The notes: generated from the sequence alone by a model not told the origin. A stretch of 64,000 bases of DNA from Azoarcus sp. PA01 (GCA_001274695.2 LARU01000002.1:1736001-1800000), one strand, 5' to 3'; positions 28,821 through 37,270 are shown, counted from the stretch's first letter. Numbers and translations are program-made.

Positions 28821-30038
28821 ATGGAAGACCGTGAATCCGGAGCACGCAGCGCACGCCCCAAGGCGACGCCCGAGCCGCCCGCAGCGGCGGCGACGGACGC
28901 CGCTCGCGTCTTTCGCGTCGGCATTTCGGGGTCCTATGGCGGCCTGAACCTCGGTGACGAAGCCATTCTCGGCTCCATCGTGTCCGAGCTGCGCGCCTCG
29001 CTGCCGGTGGAGATCACGGTGTTCTCGCGCAACGTCGAGGATACGAGTCGTCGCCACAAGGTCGATCACGTCCATGCGGTGCGCCAGCTCACGCGCAACG
29101 AAGCCCGCGCGGTCGTCGAAGGCCTGGACGTGTTCGTGCTGGGCGGCGGCGGCATCCTCTACGACGACGAGGCCGAAATCTACCTGCGCGAAGTCATGCT
29201 CGCCCATGAAGCGGGAGTGCCGGTGATGATTTATGCCATCAGTGCCGGCCCGCTGGTGCGCACGGTAAACCGGGACCTGGTGCGCGAGGCGCTCAACCGC
29301 GCCGCCATCATTACCGTGCGCGACCGCCAGGGGCGGCGCCTGCTCGAAGAAATCGGAGTGGACCGGGATGTGCGGGTGACTGCCGATCCGGCCCTGCTGC
29401 TCGCACCGGAGCCGTTGCCGAAGGACGCGCTGCGGCGCGAAGGGATCGATCACGGCCGCCGCCTGATCGGCGCCTCGGTCCGCGAGCCCGGCCCCGCGGC
29501 CCCGGATATCAACATCGACCATTGTCACAGCCTGTTCGCCAACGCGGCCGATTTCATCGCCGATCGTCTCGACGCGGACATCGTGTTCGTGCCGCTCGAG
29601 CGCCAGCACGTGGACATGCAGCACAGCTACGCGGTGCTCTCGCGCATGCAGCTCGTGCAGCGCGCGACGCTGCTGAAGGGCGAGTACACGCCCGGCCAGC
29701 TTCTCACCCTCATGGGGCACTTCGAGCTGGCGATCGGCATGCGACTGCATTTCCTGATCTTCGCCGCGATCCAGGGCGTGCCTTTCGTCGCGCTGCCCTA
29801 CGCGTCCAAAGTGACGGGGCTGCTGCAGGATCTCGAGCTGGAGATGCCGCCGATGAACGACGTGAATACCGGGCGCCTGCTGGCCAACGTGGATCGTTCC
29901 TGGGACCGGCGCGACGTGTTGCGCCGCCACCTCGAGCAGCGGCTGCCGGCGCTCCAGGAGCGGGCGCGCGAGAACAATCGCCTGCTGGTGGCGCTGCTCC
30001 ACGCCGGCGCTTCGATGCGCAGCCTGAAAGGAGGTTGA
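28821..30038 (+). CDS. Polysaccharide pyruvyl transferase family protein (CsaB-like)
   Basis: A 405-residue protein with the pyruvyl transferase family outline: an N-terminal GISGSYGGLNLGDEAILGSI (about residues 34-53), a glycine-rich LDVFVLGGGGILYDD, TVRDRQGRRLLEEIGV and a C-terminal GHFELAIGMRLHFLIFAAI followed by PYASKV. CsaB-type enzymes transfer pyruvate ketals onto cell-surface sugars. The first 30 residues are low-complexity (Ala/Pro) and may be nonessential. The next gene starts four bases after the stop with AGGAGG in this gene's 3' end, so both are one operon. Confidence 0.82.
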   Translation: MEDRESGARSARPKATPEPPAAAATDAARVFRVGISGSYGGLNLGDEAILGSIVSELRASLPVEITVFSRNVEDTSRRHKVDHVHAVRQLTRNEARAVVEGLDVFVLGGGGILYDDEAEIYLREVMLAHEAGVPVMIYAISAGPLVRTVNRDLVREALNRAAIITVRDRQGRRLLEEIGVDRDVRVTADPALLLAPEPLPKDALRREGIDHGRRLIGASVREPGPAAPDINIDHCHSLFANAADFIADRLDADIVFVPLERQHVDMQHSYAVLSRMQLVQRATLLKGEYTPGQLLTLMGHFELAIGMRLHFLIFAAIQGVPFVALPYASKVTGLLQDLELEMPPMNDVNTGRLLANVDRSWDRRDVLRRHLEQRLPALQERARENNRLLVALLHAGASMRSLKGG

Positions 30039-30041
30039 ACC

Positions 30042-31463
30042 GTGCCGGCGCTGAGCAAACCCTCGTCCATGCGTTCGATTCCGTTGCCGCCGCGCTCGGC
30101 GGCGCTCGCGGCCGAGACCGATGTGCTGGTGGTCGGCGGCGGCCCGGCAGGCATCGGCGCGGCGCTCGGAGCGGCACGCGCCGGTGCGCGCACCGTGCTC
30201 GTCGAGCGCTACGGCTTTCTCGGCGGCAACGCCACGGCGGCACTCGTCATGCCGCTGATGTCCTTCCACACGCAGCAGCCCACCTTCAGGCTCCAGGGGG
30301 TGACGAATCTGCTGCCGGACGACCACGGTCCCGGTCATTCGGTCATCGCCGGCGTGCTGCAGGAGCTCGTCCAGCGCCTGGTGGCGGCGGGCGGGGCGCG
30401 GGCGCCGACGCTGGAGACCGGATACGTGGTGCCGTTCGATCCGGAATCGTTCAAGCTGGTGGCGATCGAAATGCTCGACGACGCGGGCGTCGAGCTGCTG
30501 TTCCACGCTCTGGCAAGCGGCCTTGCCGGGACGAGGGTCCGCGACGGGGTGGTGTTCGAGACCAAGTCCGGCCCGGTGGTCGTCAAAGCGCGGGTGGTGG
30601 TCGACTGTTCGGGAGACTCCGACGTCGCGGCGCAGGCGGGCGCACGCTACGAAATCGGGCGTGATCCGGACGGCCTGGTGCAACCGATGACCCTGATGTT
30701 CCGCATGGGAGAGTTCGCGCGCGCCGCTTTCGCCGCCTACGCGGAGCGGCATCCCGACCAGTGGCGCGGGGTCCATGGCCTGTGGGACCTGGTGCGCAAA
30801 GCCACCGAAGCGGGCGAGCTCGAGCTCACGCGCGAGGACATCCTGTTCTTCGCCACGCCCCACGACGGCGAAGTGAGCGTGAACAGCACGCGGGTCACGC
30901 GGGTGCTCGGTACCGATGTGTGGGACCTCACCCATGCCGAGATCGAGAGCCGCCGCCAGATGCGCCAGGTGGTGCGTTTTCTGCAGCGCTACGTGCCGGG
31001 GTTCGAGAAGGCCTACGCGCTGCAAAGCGGCGTCACCATCGGTGTGCGCGAGACCCGGCGCGTGCTGGGCGCGTACTGCCTCACCGCGGACGATCTCCTG
31101 CACGCGCGCAAGTTCGACGACGTCATCGCGCGCGGCACCTACCCGGTGGACATCCACAACCCCGAGGGCAAGGGCACGGTGCTCAAGCGCATCCCTGCCG
31201 GAGAAGCCTACGACATTCCGCTGCGCTGCCTGATCCCGCAAGGGGTCGACGATCTGCTCGTGGCAGGTCGCGGCATTTCCGGCACCCACGAGGCCCATTC
31301 GTCGTTTCGCGTGATGCCGATCTCGATGGCGACCGGGCAGGCGGCGGGAGTGTGCGCCGCCCTGGCCGCGCGCCACGACCAGGCTCCGCGCGCGCTGTCC
31401 GTCTCCGCAGTGCAGAACGAACTGCTGCGCCAGGGCGCGGACCTCGGTCAGCGGGAGCGCTGA
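30042..31463 (+). CDS. FAD-dependent oxidoreductase (FAD_oxidored family)
   Basis: A 473-residue flavoprotein. The dinucleotide-binding VLVVGGGPAGIGAALGAARAG begins near residue 30, followed by VERYGFLGGNATAALV (a family hallmark), VVVDCSGDSDVAA and a C-terminal VAGRGISGTHEAHSSFRVMP with GQAAGVCAALA. Relatives are annotated only as FAD-dependent oxidoreductases; the substrate is unknown. The GTG start at 30042 is preceded by AGGAGG seven bases upstream. The pairing with a pyruvyl transferase suggests it modifies the same unidentified sugar or lipid product, which is inference. Confidence 0.83.
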   Translation: MPALSKPSSMRSIPLPPRSAALAAETDVLVVGGGPAGIGAALGAARAGARTVLVERYGFLGGNATAALVMPLMSFHTQQPTFRLQGVTNLLPDDHGPGHSVIAGVLQELVQRLVAAGGARAPTLETGYVVPFDPESFKLVAIEMLDDAGVELLFHALASGLAGTRVRDGVVFETKSGPVVVKARVVVDCSGDSDVAAQAGARYEIGRDPDGLVQPMTLMFRMGEFARAAFAAYAERHPDQWRGVHGLWDLVRKATEAGELELTREDILFFATPHDGEVSVNSTRVTRVLGTDVWDLTHAEIESRRQMRQVVRFLQRYVPGFEKAYALQSGVTIGVRETRRVLGAYCLTADDLLHARKFDDVIARGTYPVDIHNPEGKGTVLKRIPAGEAYDIPLRCLIPQGVDDLLVAGRGISGTHEAHSSFRVMPISMATGQAAGVCAALAARHDQAPRALSVSAVQNELLRQGADLGQRER

Positions 31464-31524
31464 ACGTGGCCGCGGCGGTCGATGAGCTGACCTTGCGATG
31501 GACGGCGCGCGCCTGAGGACGGCC

Positions 31525-31950
31525 ATGAGGCGATTCATACGGCATCCGGTCAGTATTCCGATCGAAGTTCGTGCCGGCGAGCACGCCGGCGGCGAGCTTC
31601 ATCCCGCGGGGAACGTGAGCCTCGGTGGGATCGAGTTCGATTCGGACTCCGCGATCGAGCCGGGCAGCCTCGTCGAGGTGCGCATTCCGATTATCGAACC
31701 GACGTTCGCAACCTGCGGCCGTGTGGCCTGGTGCCGGCGCACGGGGAACCGCTTCGAACTCGGCGTGCAGTTCCTCGATGCCGACGAAGCCTATCGCACG
31801 CGCATGGTCGAGCAGGTCTGCCACATCGAGGAATACCGGCGCAGCGTGCAACGCCTCGAGGGGCGCGAGTTGAGCGCCGAGGAAGCCGCGTTCGAATGGA
31901 TCGGCCGGTTTGCCGGGCAGTTCCCCGAAGCGGGCGACGAGTCCTCGTGA
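31525..31950 (+). CDS. PilZ domain protein, putative cyclic-di-GMP receptor
   Basis: A 141-residue protein beginning MRRFIRHPVSIPIEV, which contains the RxxxR-type cyclic-di-GMP contact at the N-terminal edge of PilZ domains, followed by the second motif NVSLGGIEF ((D/N)xSxxG). The remaining strand pattern VEVRIPIIEPTF, ELGVQFLDAD is typical of PilZ, and a helical tail follows residue 85. ATG 31525 has GAGGA six bases upstream; ATG 31498 is possible but has weaker spacing. It may respond to the GGDEF-EAL protein at 8031-11174 or to others elsewhere. Confidence 0.8.
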   Translation: MRRFIRHPVSIPIEVRAGEHAGGELHPAGNVSLGGIEFDSDSAIEPGSLVEVRIPIIEPTFATCGRVAWCRRTGNRFELGVQFLDADEAYRTRMVEQVCHIEEYRRSVQRLEGRELSAEEAAFEWIGRFAGQFPEAGDESS

Positions 31951-32051
31951 GTGCCGGCCATGCCCTGGAAGCGGTGAGCCTGCATTGCAAGAGCTGACCC
32001 TATGATGATCCTGATCCTGTGGGCTCCTGCGCTTTCGCGACGACCGACGTC

Positions 32052-32531
32052 ATGGAACTGCTGCTGCTGATCGTCGCGGTCGTCGCGATCGTCGCCGGGA
32101 TCGCCGGCGTGATCCTGCCGCTGTTGCCCGGAACGCCGCTCGTCTTCGCGGGCCTGTGGCTGCTCGCGTGGCTGGACGCCTACGTGCGGGTCGGCGGGGT
32201 CACGGTCGTCGTGCTTGGGGTGCTCGCGGCCCTCGCCTGGTTCGTCGACTATCTCGCGTCGGCATTCGGCGTCAAACGGGTCGGCGCGAGCGGGCTCGCG
32301 GTCACGGGCGCGCTCGTCGGCGCCGTGCTCGGCATCCTCGGCGGCTTCATCGGTGTCGTCGTCGGCCCGATCATCGGCGCAACCGTCGGAGAACTGATCG
32401 CGCGCCGCAGCCATGGCCAGGCCGCCCGGGCGGGCCTGGCCGCCGGCCTCGGCTTCGTGATCGCGATCGTCGCCAAGCTCGGCATCACGTTTGCGATGCT
32501 CGGGATCTTCGCACTCGCGTGGCTGGTGTGA
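32052..32531 (+). CDS. DUF456 family membrane protein
   Basis: A 159-residue, very hydrophobic protein with about four transmembrane helices. It has the family pattern GIAGVILPLLPGTPLVFAGL in the first helix pair, DYLASAFGVKRVGAS in the loop, then GALVGAVLGILGGFIGVVVGP. The glycine-rich helices and the PLLPGTPL motif define DUF456. No function is established. ATG 32052 gives a helix directly at the N-terminus. Confidence 0.82.
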   Translation: MELLLLIVAVVAIVAGIAGVILPLLPGTPLVFAGLWLLAWLDAYVRVGGVTVVVLGVLAALAWFVDYLASAFGVKRVGASGLAVTGALVGAVLGILGGFIGVVVGPIIGATVGELIARRSHGQAARAGLAAGLGFVIAIVAKLGITFAMLGIFALAWLV

Positions 32532-32631
32532 AGCGCTTCGATGGCACCCGTCGGTTCGGCAGAGGCGTCACGGTCAACAGGCGCTGCGGCGACTCGCGGC
32601 GGCGACGACCGGCTGGCCGCTGCGCACCGGC

Positions 32632-33138
32632 TCACGCGCCGGCGGCGGCGAGGATCGCCTTGACGAAAAACGCAGAGATCGTCGCGAAGAGCAGCATCAC
32701 GACGAGGAGCGCGACGATGACCAGTGCGACGAGGCGGCGGCTGCTGCGCGTGCTCGCGACCGGGTCGTCGAAGTGGCGCTCGAGCAGCTGCACGTTGCGC
32801 TGGTTCGCTTTCCACGCTGCGTCGAACACGTCGCCGAGGATTGGCACGAGGCCGACGAGCCCCTCGATGGCGACGTTCCCGATCATGCGCAGCAGCACGC
32901 CGCGCGGGACGCCGAGCCGCGCGGCCTCGCGCACGATGTAGCCCGACAGCAGCACCCCCACCGCGTCACCGAGAAACGGCACGAGGCCGATCAACGCTTC
33001 GACGCCGATCCTGAAGCCGCCGGGCAGGCGGATCGAACTGTCGAGCAGCCACGCGAGCGCCCGCAGTTTCTCGCGCGTGCGGGCGGCGTCGCCGCGAACG
33101 TCCCGGCCCGCTCCGCCGGCGTCGCGCCGCGCTTTCAT
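32632..33138 (-). CDS. DUF4112 family membrane protein
   Basis: A 168-residue protein with a charged N-terminus of about 25 residues, then the DUF4112 core LAWLLDSSIRLPGGFRIGVE and LIGLVPFLGDAVGVLLSGYI, a repeat of this idea in GLVPILGDVFDAAWKANQRN, and a C-terminal transmembrane helix (LVALVIVALLVVMLLFATIS). The family is uncharacterised. It is convergent with the DUF456 gene. Confidence 0.82.
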   Translation of the reverse strand: MKARRDAGGAGRDVRGDAARTREKLRALAWLLDSSIRLPGGFRIGVEALIGLVPFLGDAVGVLLSGYIVREAARLGVPRGVLLRMIGNVAIEGLVGLVPILGDVFDAAWKANQRNVQLLERHFDDPVASTRSSRRLVALVIVALLVVMLLFATISAFFVKAILAAAGA

Positions 33139-33364
33139 CGGCTACCTTCCGCGCGTCGCGACTGCCGGCCGGCAGGGCTGCCGCAGGTGGCGTCGTGCGA
33201 TGGTCGCAGGATTTCGGGGAGCGGATCGTCGGGCATCGTGCGGGGAGCGGTTGGAGGGGAATCGGGACGTCGCGCGGCGTCGCAGCCGCTTGCCGTTGCG
33301 GTGCAAACGGCGTTCCTCATGCGCCCGCCGAGGCGGAGGGGGGCGTGGGGTGGAGTTTCAGGGC

Positions 33365-34603
33365 TCACCCGAGCGCGGCTGCGAGCTGCTCGATTTTCGC
33401 CACGTCTTCTTTCAGGGGCAGGGCGTGCCGGGCTCGCCCCAGCGCGAGTTGCGACTGCTGTCGCGCCGCGGCGCGAAAGGCCGGGTGGGCCAGGCGGGAC
33501 AGCGAGCGCAAGGTTTTTTGCAGCCGGATGCCCACGGCCAGCGTGCCGGCTCCAGCCGCGGAAATGGGCGAGAACGCATCGTTGAAAAGGTCTTCGACCG
33601 CGAGCGGCGGGATGAAAACGTGTGGATGGAAAATTTCGCTGTCTTCGTCCCGCGCTTCGGTCAGGAGCGCGAGCACGCGGGCCAGGGCGGCGAGTGTCGC
33701 GATCGCGGTGCCGGGGTCGTTGATTGCCGGTGATAGCGCTTTCGATGCGATCTCCGACAACACGATGATGCCGAAGCGAGGATCCTGATCGAAGGAGCGT
33801 CGCTCGCCGACATGGAAAGCCTGACGTGCGGCGTGCAGGAATTTGTCATCCGGCACGAAGTCGAACCAGGCGAGTGGCGCGACCGTATCGACGAAGTCGC
33901 CCGGGATTGCGTCCACGTGGATTTCGCCGCCTGCCGCGCACGCCAGCCGCTCCAGCGTGTCCACGTCGATATGCTGCAGGTAGCCGATCCGGGTGCTGGT
34001 GACCGAAGCGACGGTCGGTGGCGGTCCGATCGGCATGCGCCCGCCGAGGGATGGATGCTTCCAGCGCGCCCGCAGGGCATGCTCCGCGGCGGCCTCGACG
34101 CGGTCGATCGCATCGCCGACACGCCCGAACCGTGCCAGCAAGTCGATCCAGTGCAGCAGCGTGAGCACGATGACGCCGATGATTCCGATCGTGCCGGCGA
34201 ACAGCACCACCCGGCCACTGTCTCCATACACGCCGGCGTTGAGCGCAATGATGCCAACCAGGCTGAACAGGAAACTGCCGACGAAAGTGCCCAGCGCATT
34301 CTGCGCGCTGCTGTCCTGAATCAGCAGCTCGGCGACCCGCGGCGTTGTCGCGCTCGATGCGGTGGCGTAGGCAGATACCATCGTCACCAGTGAAAACGTC
34401 GTCACGGCCAGCATGCTCGATGCGAGTATCTCCAGCACATTGCCGATACTCGCGGCGCCGATCTTGCCCGGCCAGTCGGCAGGAATGAGTGGCGCGAGGA
34501 CGATTCCGGCAGCGGCAGTGAGGATCCCGGCCACGGCAAAGAGCGTTGCCCGCAGCCACAGACGCCGGCCGACTTCGATGATCAGCCAGCGCAGGCGCGA
34601 CAA
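33365..34603 (-). CDS. DUF2254 family predicted membrane protein
   Basis: A 412-residue membrane protein with four transmembrane helices in its first 150 residues, in the family order: helix, ASSMLAVTTFSLVTMVSAYA, QNALGTFVGSFLFSLVGIIAL, and VVLFAGTIGIIGVIVLTLLH. A cytoplasmic region with IPGDFVDTVAPLAWF and SPAINDPGTAIATLAAL follows, the most conserved part of DUF2254. The start must be a TTG at 34603, with AGGA eight bases upstream, because the frame opens after a TAG with no ATG or GTG in between. Function unknown. Confidence 0.83.
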   Translation of the reverse strand: MSRLRWLIIEVGRRLWLRATLFAVAGILTAAAGIVLAPLIPADWPGKIGAASIGNVLEILASSMLAVTTFSLVTMVSAYATASSATTPRVAELLIQDSSAQNALGTFVGSFLFSLVGIIALNAGVYGDSGRVVLFAGTIGIIGVIVLTLLHWIDLLARFGRVGDAIDRVEAAAEHALRARWKHPSLGGRMPIGPPPTVASVTSTRIGYLQHIDVDTLERLACAAGGEIHVDAIPGDFVDTVAPLAWFDFVPDDKFLHAARQAFHVGERRSFDQDPRFGIIVLSEIASKALSPAINDPGTAIATLAALARVLALLTEARDEDSEIFHPHVFIPPLAVEDLFNDAFSPISAAGAGTLAVGIRLQKTLRSLSRLAHPAFRAAARQQSQLALGRARHALPLKEDVAKIEQLAAALG

Positions 34604-34671
34604 ACCGGATTTCCTGTCCGTTCGAGCATGGCAGCCATTCTAGTCCTGGCGGCCGTGACGCTTTGCCCTTT

Positions 34672-35187
34672 TCAAAAGCGCAGCCGGTAATGCACCGTGT
34701 ATGTCTCGACTCCGTCGTTCGGCTGCTTGAGCCCGGCATTGGAATAGTGGATCACCCGCACGCCGAGCTCCTGATCGGCGAAACGGACGCCGAAGCCAAG
34801 GCGGTCCTCGAACTGGAACGACGAGCCGAGGTCGTTGCCTTCGACCTCGGTGCTGCTGAAGGCCGCGATCCCGATGCCGATCGCGACGTACGGCCGGAAC
34901 GTCGTGCCGGTGAATTCGTAGACGAACACCGGGCTGAAGGACAGGCTGTGGTTGCTGGCCGTCTCGTCGCCTTCCCAGTACGTGTAGCCCGCATCCCAGT
35001 AACCGCCGAGATGCCCCGTGCTGCTCTGCAGCCAGCGGCTGCCGAAGTCGACCTGAGTGCTGACCCGATAAACCATCGTCGAGTCGCCCGTCTGGCCGAC
35101 AGCGAAAGTCACATCGGTCGCGTGTGCAGCGCTGACGCTTCCCATCGATATCGCTGCAAGAGCGCCCGCCAAAAACAGTTTGTTCAT
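34672..35187 (-). CDS. pagL: PagL-type lipid A 3-O-deacylase
   Basis: PagL is an outer-membrane beta-barrel enzyme that removes the 3-O acyl chain of lipid A. The 171-residue protein has a cleavable signal peptide (residues 1-23, ending AHA), eight short amphipathic strands and a terminal aromatic F for barrel assembly. The catalytic set is visible: His147, Ser149 and Glu161 in IHYSNAGLKQPNDGVETY, with exactly the 2- and 12-residue spacing of the Pseudomonas enzyme. The upstream leader is AT-rich and contains two dyads (35226-35248, 35282-35297). Activity would remodel LPS; no regulator is adjacent. Confidence 0.9.
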   Translation of the reverse strand: MNKLFLAGALAAISMGSVSAAHATDVTFAVGQTGDSTMVYRVSTQVDFGSRWLQSSTGHLGGYWDAGYTYWEGDETASNHSLSFSPVFVYEFTGTTFRPYVAIGIGIAAFSSTEVEGNDLGSSFQFEDRLGFGVRFADQELGVRVIHYSNAGLKQPNDGVETYTVHYRLRF

Positions 35188-35225
35188 CGAAATACCTTTT
35201 TTGTTATTAATCCTGCAAGCCGATG

Positions 35226-35248
35226 CCGTTCGGGCTCAGGGCGAACGG
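35226..35248. repeat. Short REP-derived hairpin in the pagL leader
   Basis: CCGTTCG (35226-35232) and CGAACGG (35242-35248) form a perfect seven-base stem around GGCTCAGGG. The sequence equals the two outer arms of the REP-like elements at 14101 and 14286 joined together with the centre removed, so it looks like a deletion derivative of that repeat family. It lies about 40-60 bases before the pagL start. Confidence 0.6.
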
Positions 35249-35281
35249 TCGTATTTGACTGCCACTTTAATAATAGTGAGA

Positions 35282-35297
35282 TACCTCCTGTGAGGTA
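35282..35297. promoter_or_regulatory. Palindromic operator candidate upstream of pagL
   Basis: TACCTC-CTGT-GAGGTA is a perfect six-base dyad about 95 bases before the pagL ATG, in an otherwise AT-rich leader. On the pagL strand a TTGCAC lies just upstream of it and TATTAT just downstream, but their spacing (22 bases) is too long for a standard sigma-70 promoter. A regulator binding here is a guess. Confidence 0.35.
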
Positions 35298-35652
35298 GTG
35301 CAAAGTCTAGAGACGGAAATTTCCCCGCAAATTGATGGGCGTCAAACGTAAAAACTTATTGAATACACAAAGAAAATAGGGGAAATGCGGAACGAGCTCG
35401 GCTGTTCCGGGCTTTCCCGGAGGGCCGGACAGCATGGTTGGCCGAGCGGCGGATGCGTTTTGTCTTGCGGCTACTCGCGATCCGATCGACGCAACGTAAC
35501 GAAGAACGACGTGAACCGCGTGCCGAACGAGGAGTGCCCGCCCGAGTTCGACCGGCCGCTCATCGAGCGCCTCGACAACACCCACGTCCGCTTCGAGAGC
35601 GGAAGGGGAGATGGCCGGTGCCGCCGGGCGCCGCGGCGGCGCGAGCGGTCGG

Positions 35653-35958
35653 TCAGGCCGGTATCGCTGCGCTTTTCGCGGACGTGTCGTCGGCGTCGGC
35701 TTTCTTGCGCACCGCTTTCGGGTCGCACGTGATCGGGCGGTAGATCTCGACCCGGTCGCCGTGCTTGAGCGGCGTGTCGAGTTTCACGACTTTCGCGAAA
35801 ACGCCGACTTTCTGCACTGCCAGGTCGATATGCGGGAACTGCGCAAGAATGCCGGAGCGCTCGATCGCCGCGCCGACGGTCGTCCCGTCCGGGACTTCGA
35901 GGTTCAGCCACACCTGGTGCGACGGCTCCGAATAGGCGACGCCGATTTTCATGGACAT
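35653..35958 (-). CDS. rnfH: RnfH family protein
   Basis: A 101-residue ubiquitin-fold protein. The core MKIGVAYSEPSHQVWLNLEV, AIERSGILAQFPHIDL and GVFAKVVKLDTPLKHGDRVEIYRPI matches RnfH, a small protein often encoded with Rnf or with the ratA toxin-like gene. Its job in the Rnf complex is not established. The ATG at 35958 has AGGAG nine bases upstream; a second ATG six bases later would also work. The last 18 residues are charged and less conserved. It is the final gene of the rnf operon. Confidence 0.9.
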   Translation of the reverse strand: MSMKIGVAYSEPSHQVWLNLEVPDGTTVGAAIERSGILAQFPHIDLAVQKVGVFAKVVKLDTPLKHGDRVEIYRPITCDPKAVRKKADADDTSAKSAAIPA

Positions 35959-35972
35959 CTGCGTTTTCTCCT

Positions 35973-36638
35973 TCAAGCGCTCGGCACGGAAGCCGGCACC
36001 TGCGGCACTGCCTGCCGCCGGGTTTCGAATACCCGCTTGGCCGCGAGGAGCAGCCCGAGCACCGCGAAGCCTCCCGGGGGCAGGATCATCAACAGCGCGC
36101 CGTCGTACTCCGGGACTCGCATCTCGAGAAACGCGAAGCCCGGTCCGAGCAGCAGGCTCGCCTGCGCGAACAGCGTGCCGGAGCCGAGGAGCTCGCGGAT
36201 CAGCCCGATCGCCGTGAGGGCGAGCGTGAAGCCGAGCCCGGTCGCCAGCCCGTCGAGGGCCGAAGCCGCGACGCCGTTCTTGCTCGCGAACGCTTCGGCG
36301 CGTCCGAGGATCGCGCAGTTGACGACGATCAGCGCGATGAAGAGGCCTAGGATCTTGTGCAGCTCGTGCGCCCACGCATTCATCGCCATGTCGACGATCG
36401 TCACCAGCGTCGCGATCAGCACGACGAAAACCGGGATGCGCACCTGCGAGCTCACCGTCCTGCGGATCATCGACACGAGGACGTTCGACACGACGAGCAC
36501 TGCCGTCGTCGCCAGCCCCATCGCGAGCGCGTTCGTGCCGGTCGTCGTGACCGCCATCGCCGGGCACAGCGCGAGCATCTGCGAGAAGACGACGTTGTTC
36601 TCCCACACGCCGTCCCTGACGATGCCGCCGATGTTCAT
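35973..36638 (-). CDS. rnfE: Rnf electron transport complex subunit RnfE
   Basis: RnfE is one of the two homologous six-helix subunits (with RnfA) of the membrane ferredoxin:NAD oxidoreductase complex. The 221-residue protein begins MNIGGIVRDGVWENNVVFSQ and contains LCPAMAVTTTGTNALAMG and LIVVNCAILGRAEAFASKN, each with the Cys that in NqrD/NqrE-type proteins helps bind an intramembrane Fe-S cluster. The ATG at 36638 overlaps the rnfG stop (ATGA); GGAG is eight bases upstream. A Pro/Ala-rich tail ends the protein. Confidence 0.94.
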   Translation of the reverse strand: MNIGGIVRDGVWENNVVFSQMLALCPAMAVTTTGTNALAMGLATTAVLVVSNVLVSMIRRTVSSQVRIPVFVVLIATLVTIVDMAMNAWAHELHKILGLFIALIVVNCAILGRAEAFASKNGVAASALDGLATGLGFTLALTAIGLIRELLGSGTLFAQASLLLGPGFAFLEMRVPEYDGALLMILPPGGFAVLGLLLAAKRVFETRRQAVPQVPASVPSA

Positions 36639-37270
36639 GGTTTGTCTCCGAGAAGGTCGCTGCGATGGGCGGCGAAGAAGTCGAGCCCGCCTTTGACGGC
36701 TTTGACGACCGCGCGCGGCGTGATCGTCGCGCCGGCGAACGCGTCGAACACGCCGCCGTCCTTTGTCACGGCCCACTTCGCGGGGGCCGGGTCGGCGAGG
36801 GATTTGCCCGCGAACCCGTCGATCCAGCGCGACTTCGCCGTCTCGATCTTGTCGCCGAGGCCGGGCGTCTCGGTGTGCTTGAGGACACGCACGCCGAGCA
36901 CCGTGCCGCGCGCGTCGACGGCCATCAGCACCGTCACGTCGCCGGCATAGCCGCGCTCGGCGGTCTTGAACACCGCGCCGACCGGCATGCCCGCGTGCTT
37001 CGCGAGATGCACCGTGACTTTGCCTTTCGCGCCGTCGAGCTCGACGACGTCCGCCAGCAGGTCGTTGTCGGCGAAGCCGCTCGGCAGCACTTGCGCGAGC
37101 GTCATGCGCAGATCTTTTTCCTCGGCGGCGGCGATCGGCACTTTCGTCGCCTCGAACGCCCATGCGAGCGCAGTGCCGGCGACGAGCGCGATCGCACCGA
37201 GCAGCACCGGCTGGTAGGGCAGCGTCTCGCGGACCGCGTCGAGTGCCGGCGCGCGATCGGATCCGCTCAT
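36635..37270 (-). CDS. rnfG: Rnf electron transport complex subunit RnfG
   Basis: RnfG is the mainly periplasmic subunit carrying covalently bound FMN. The 211-residue protein has one N-terminal transmembrane helix (VLLGAIALVAGTALAWAF, about residues 22-39), then GVRVLKHTETPGLGDKIE and the flavinylation motif FAGATITPRAV, in which the second Thr (after GAT) region accepts FMN-phosphate through a phosphoester bond in characterised RnfG/NqrC. The transferase for this, ApbE, is encoded at 55347-56402. Both ends overlap neighbouring genes by four bases (ATGA). Confidence 0.93.
   Translation of the reverse strand: MSGSDRAPALDAVRETLPYQPVLLGAIALVAGTALAWAFEATKVPIAAAEEKDLRMTLAQVLPSGFADNDLLADVVELDGAKGKVTVHLAKHAGMPVGAVFKTAERGYAGDVTVLMAVDARGTVLGVRVLKHTETPGLGDKIETAKSRWIDGFAGKSLADPAPAKWAVTKDGGVFDAFAGATITPRAVVKAVKGGLDFFAAHRSDLLGDKP

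Larger units (their letters stand above)
35188..35652. other. Intergenic region between pagL and rnfH
   Basis: The 465 bases contain an AT-rich half next to pagL (35188-35385), which carries the pagL promoter region and two inverted repeats listed separately, and a GC-rich half. In the latter a plus-strand frame from GTG 35511 reads PNEECPPEFDRPLIERLDN, but it lacks a ribosome-binding site and runs into Arg-rich nonsense, so no gene is called. Confidence 0.5.

Noticed and set aside
28494..31538. A 1014-codon open frame on the minus strand
   Set aside because: It is antiparallel to the pyruvyl transferase and FAD oxidoreductase genes, has no ribosome-binding site and no recognisable family.
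35511..35732. Small plus-strand gene starting at GTG 35511
   Set aside because: No Shine-Dalgarno sequence, and the frame becomes Arg-rich nonsense overlapping the end of rnfH.
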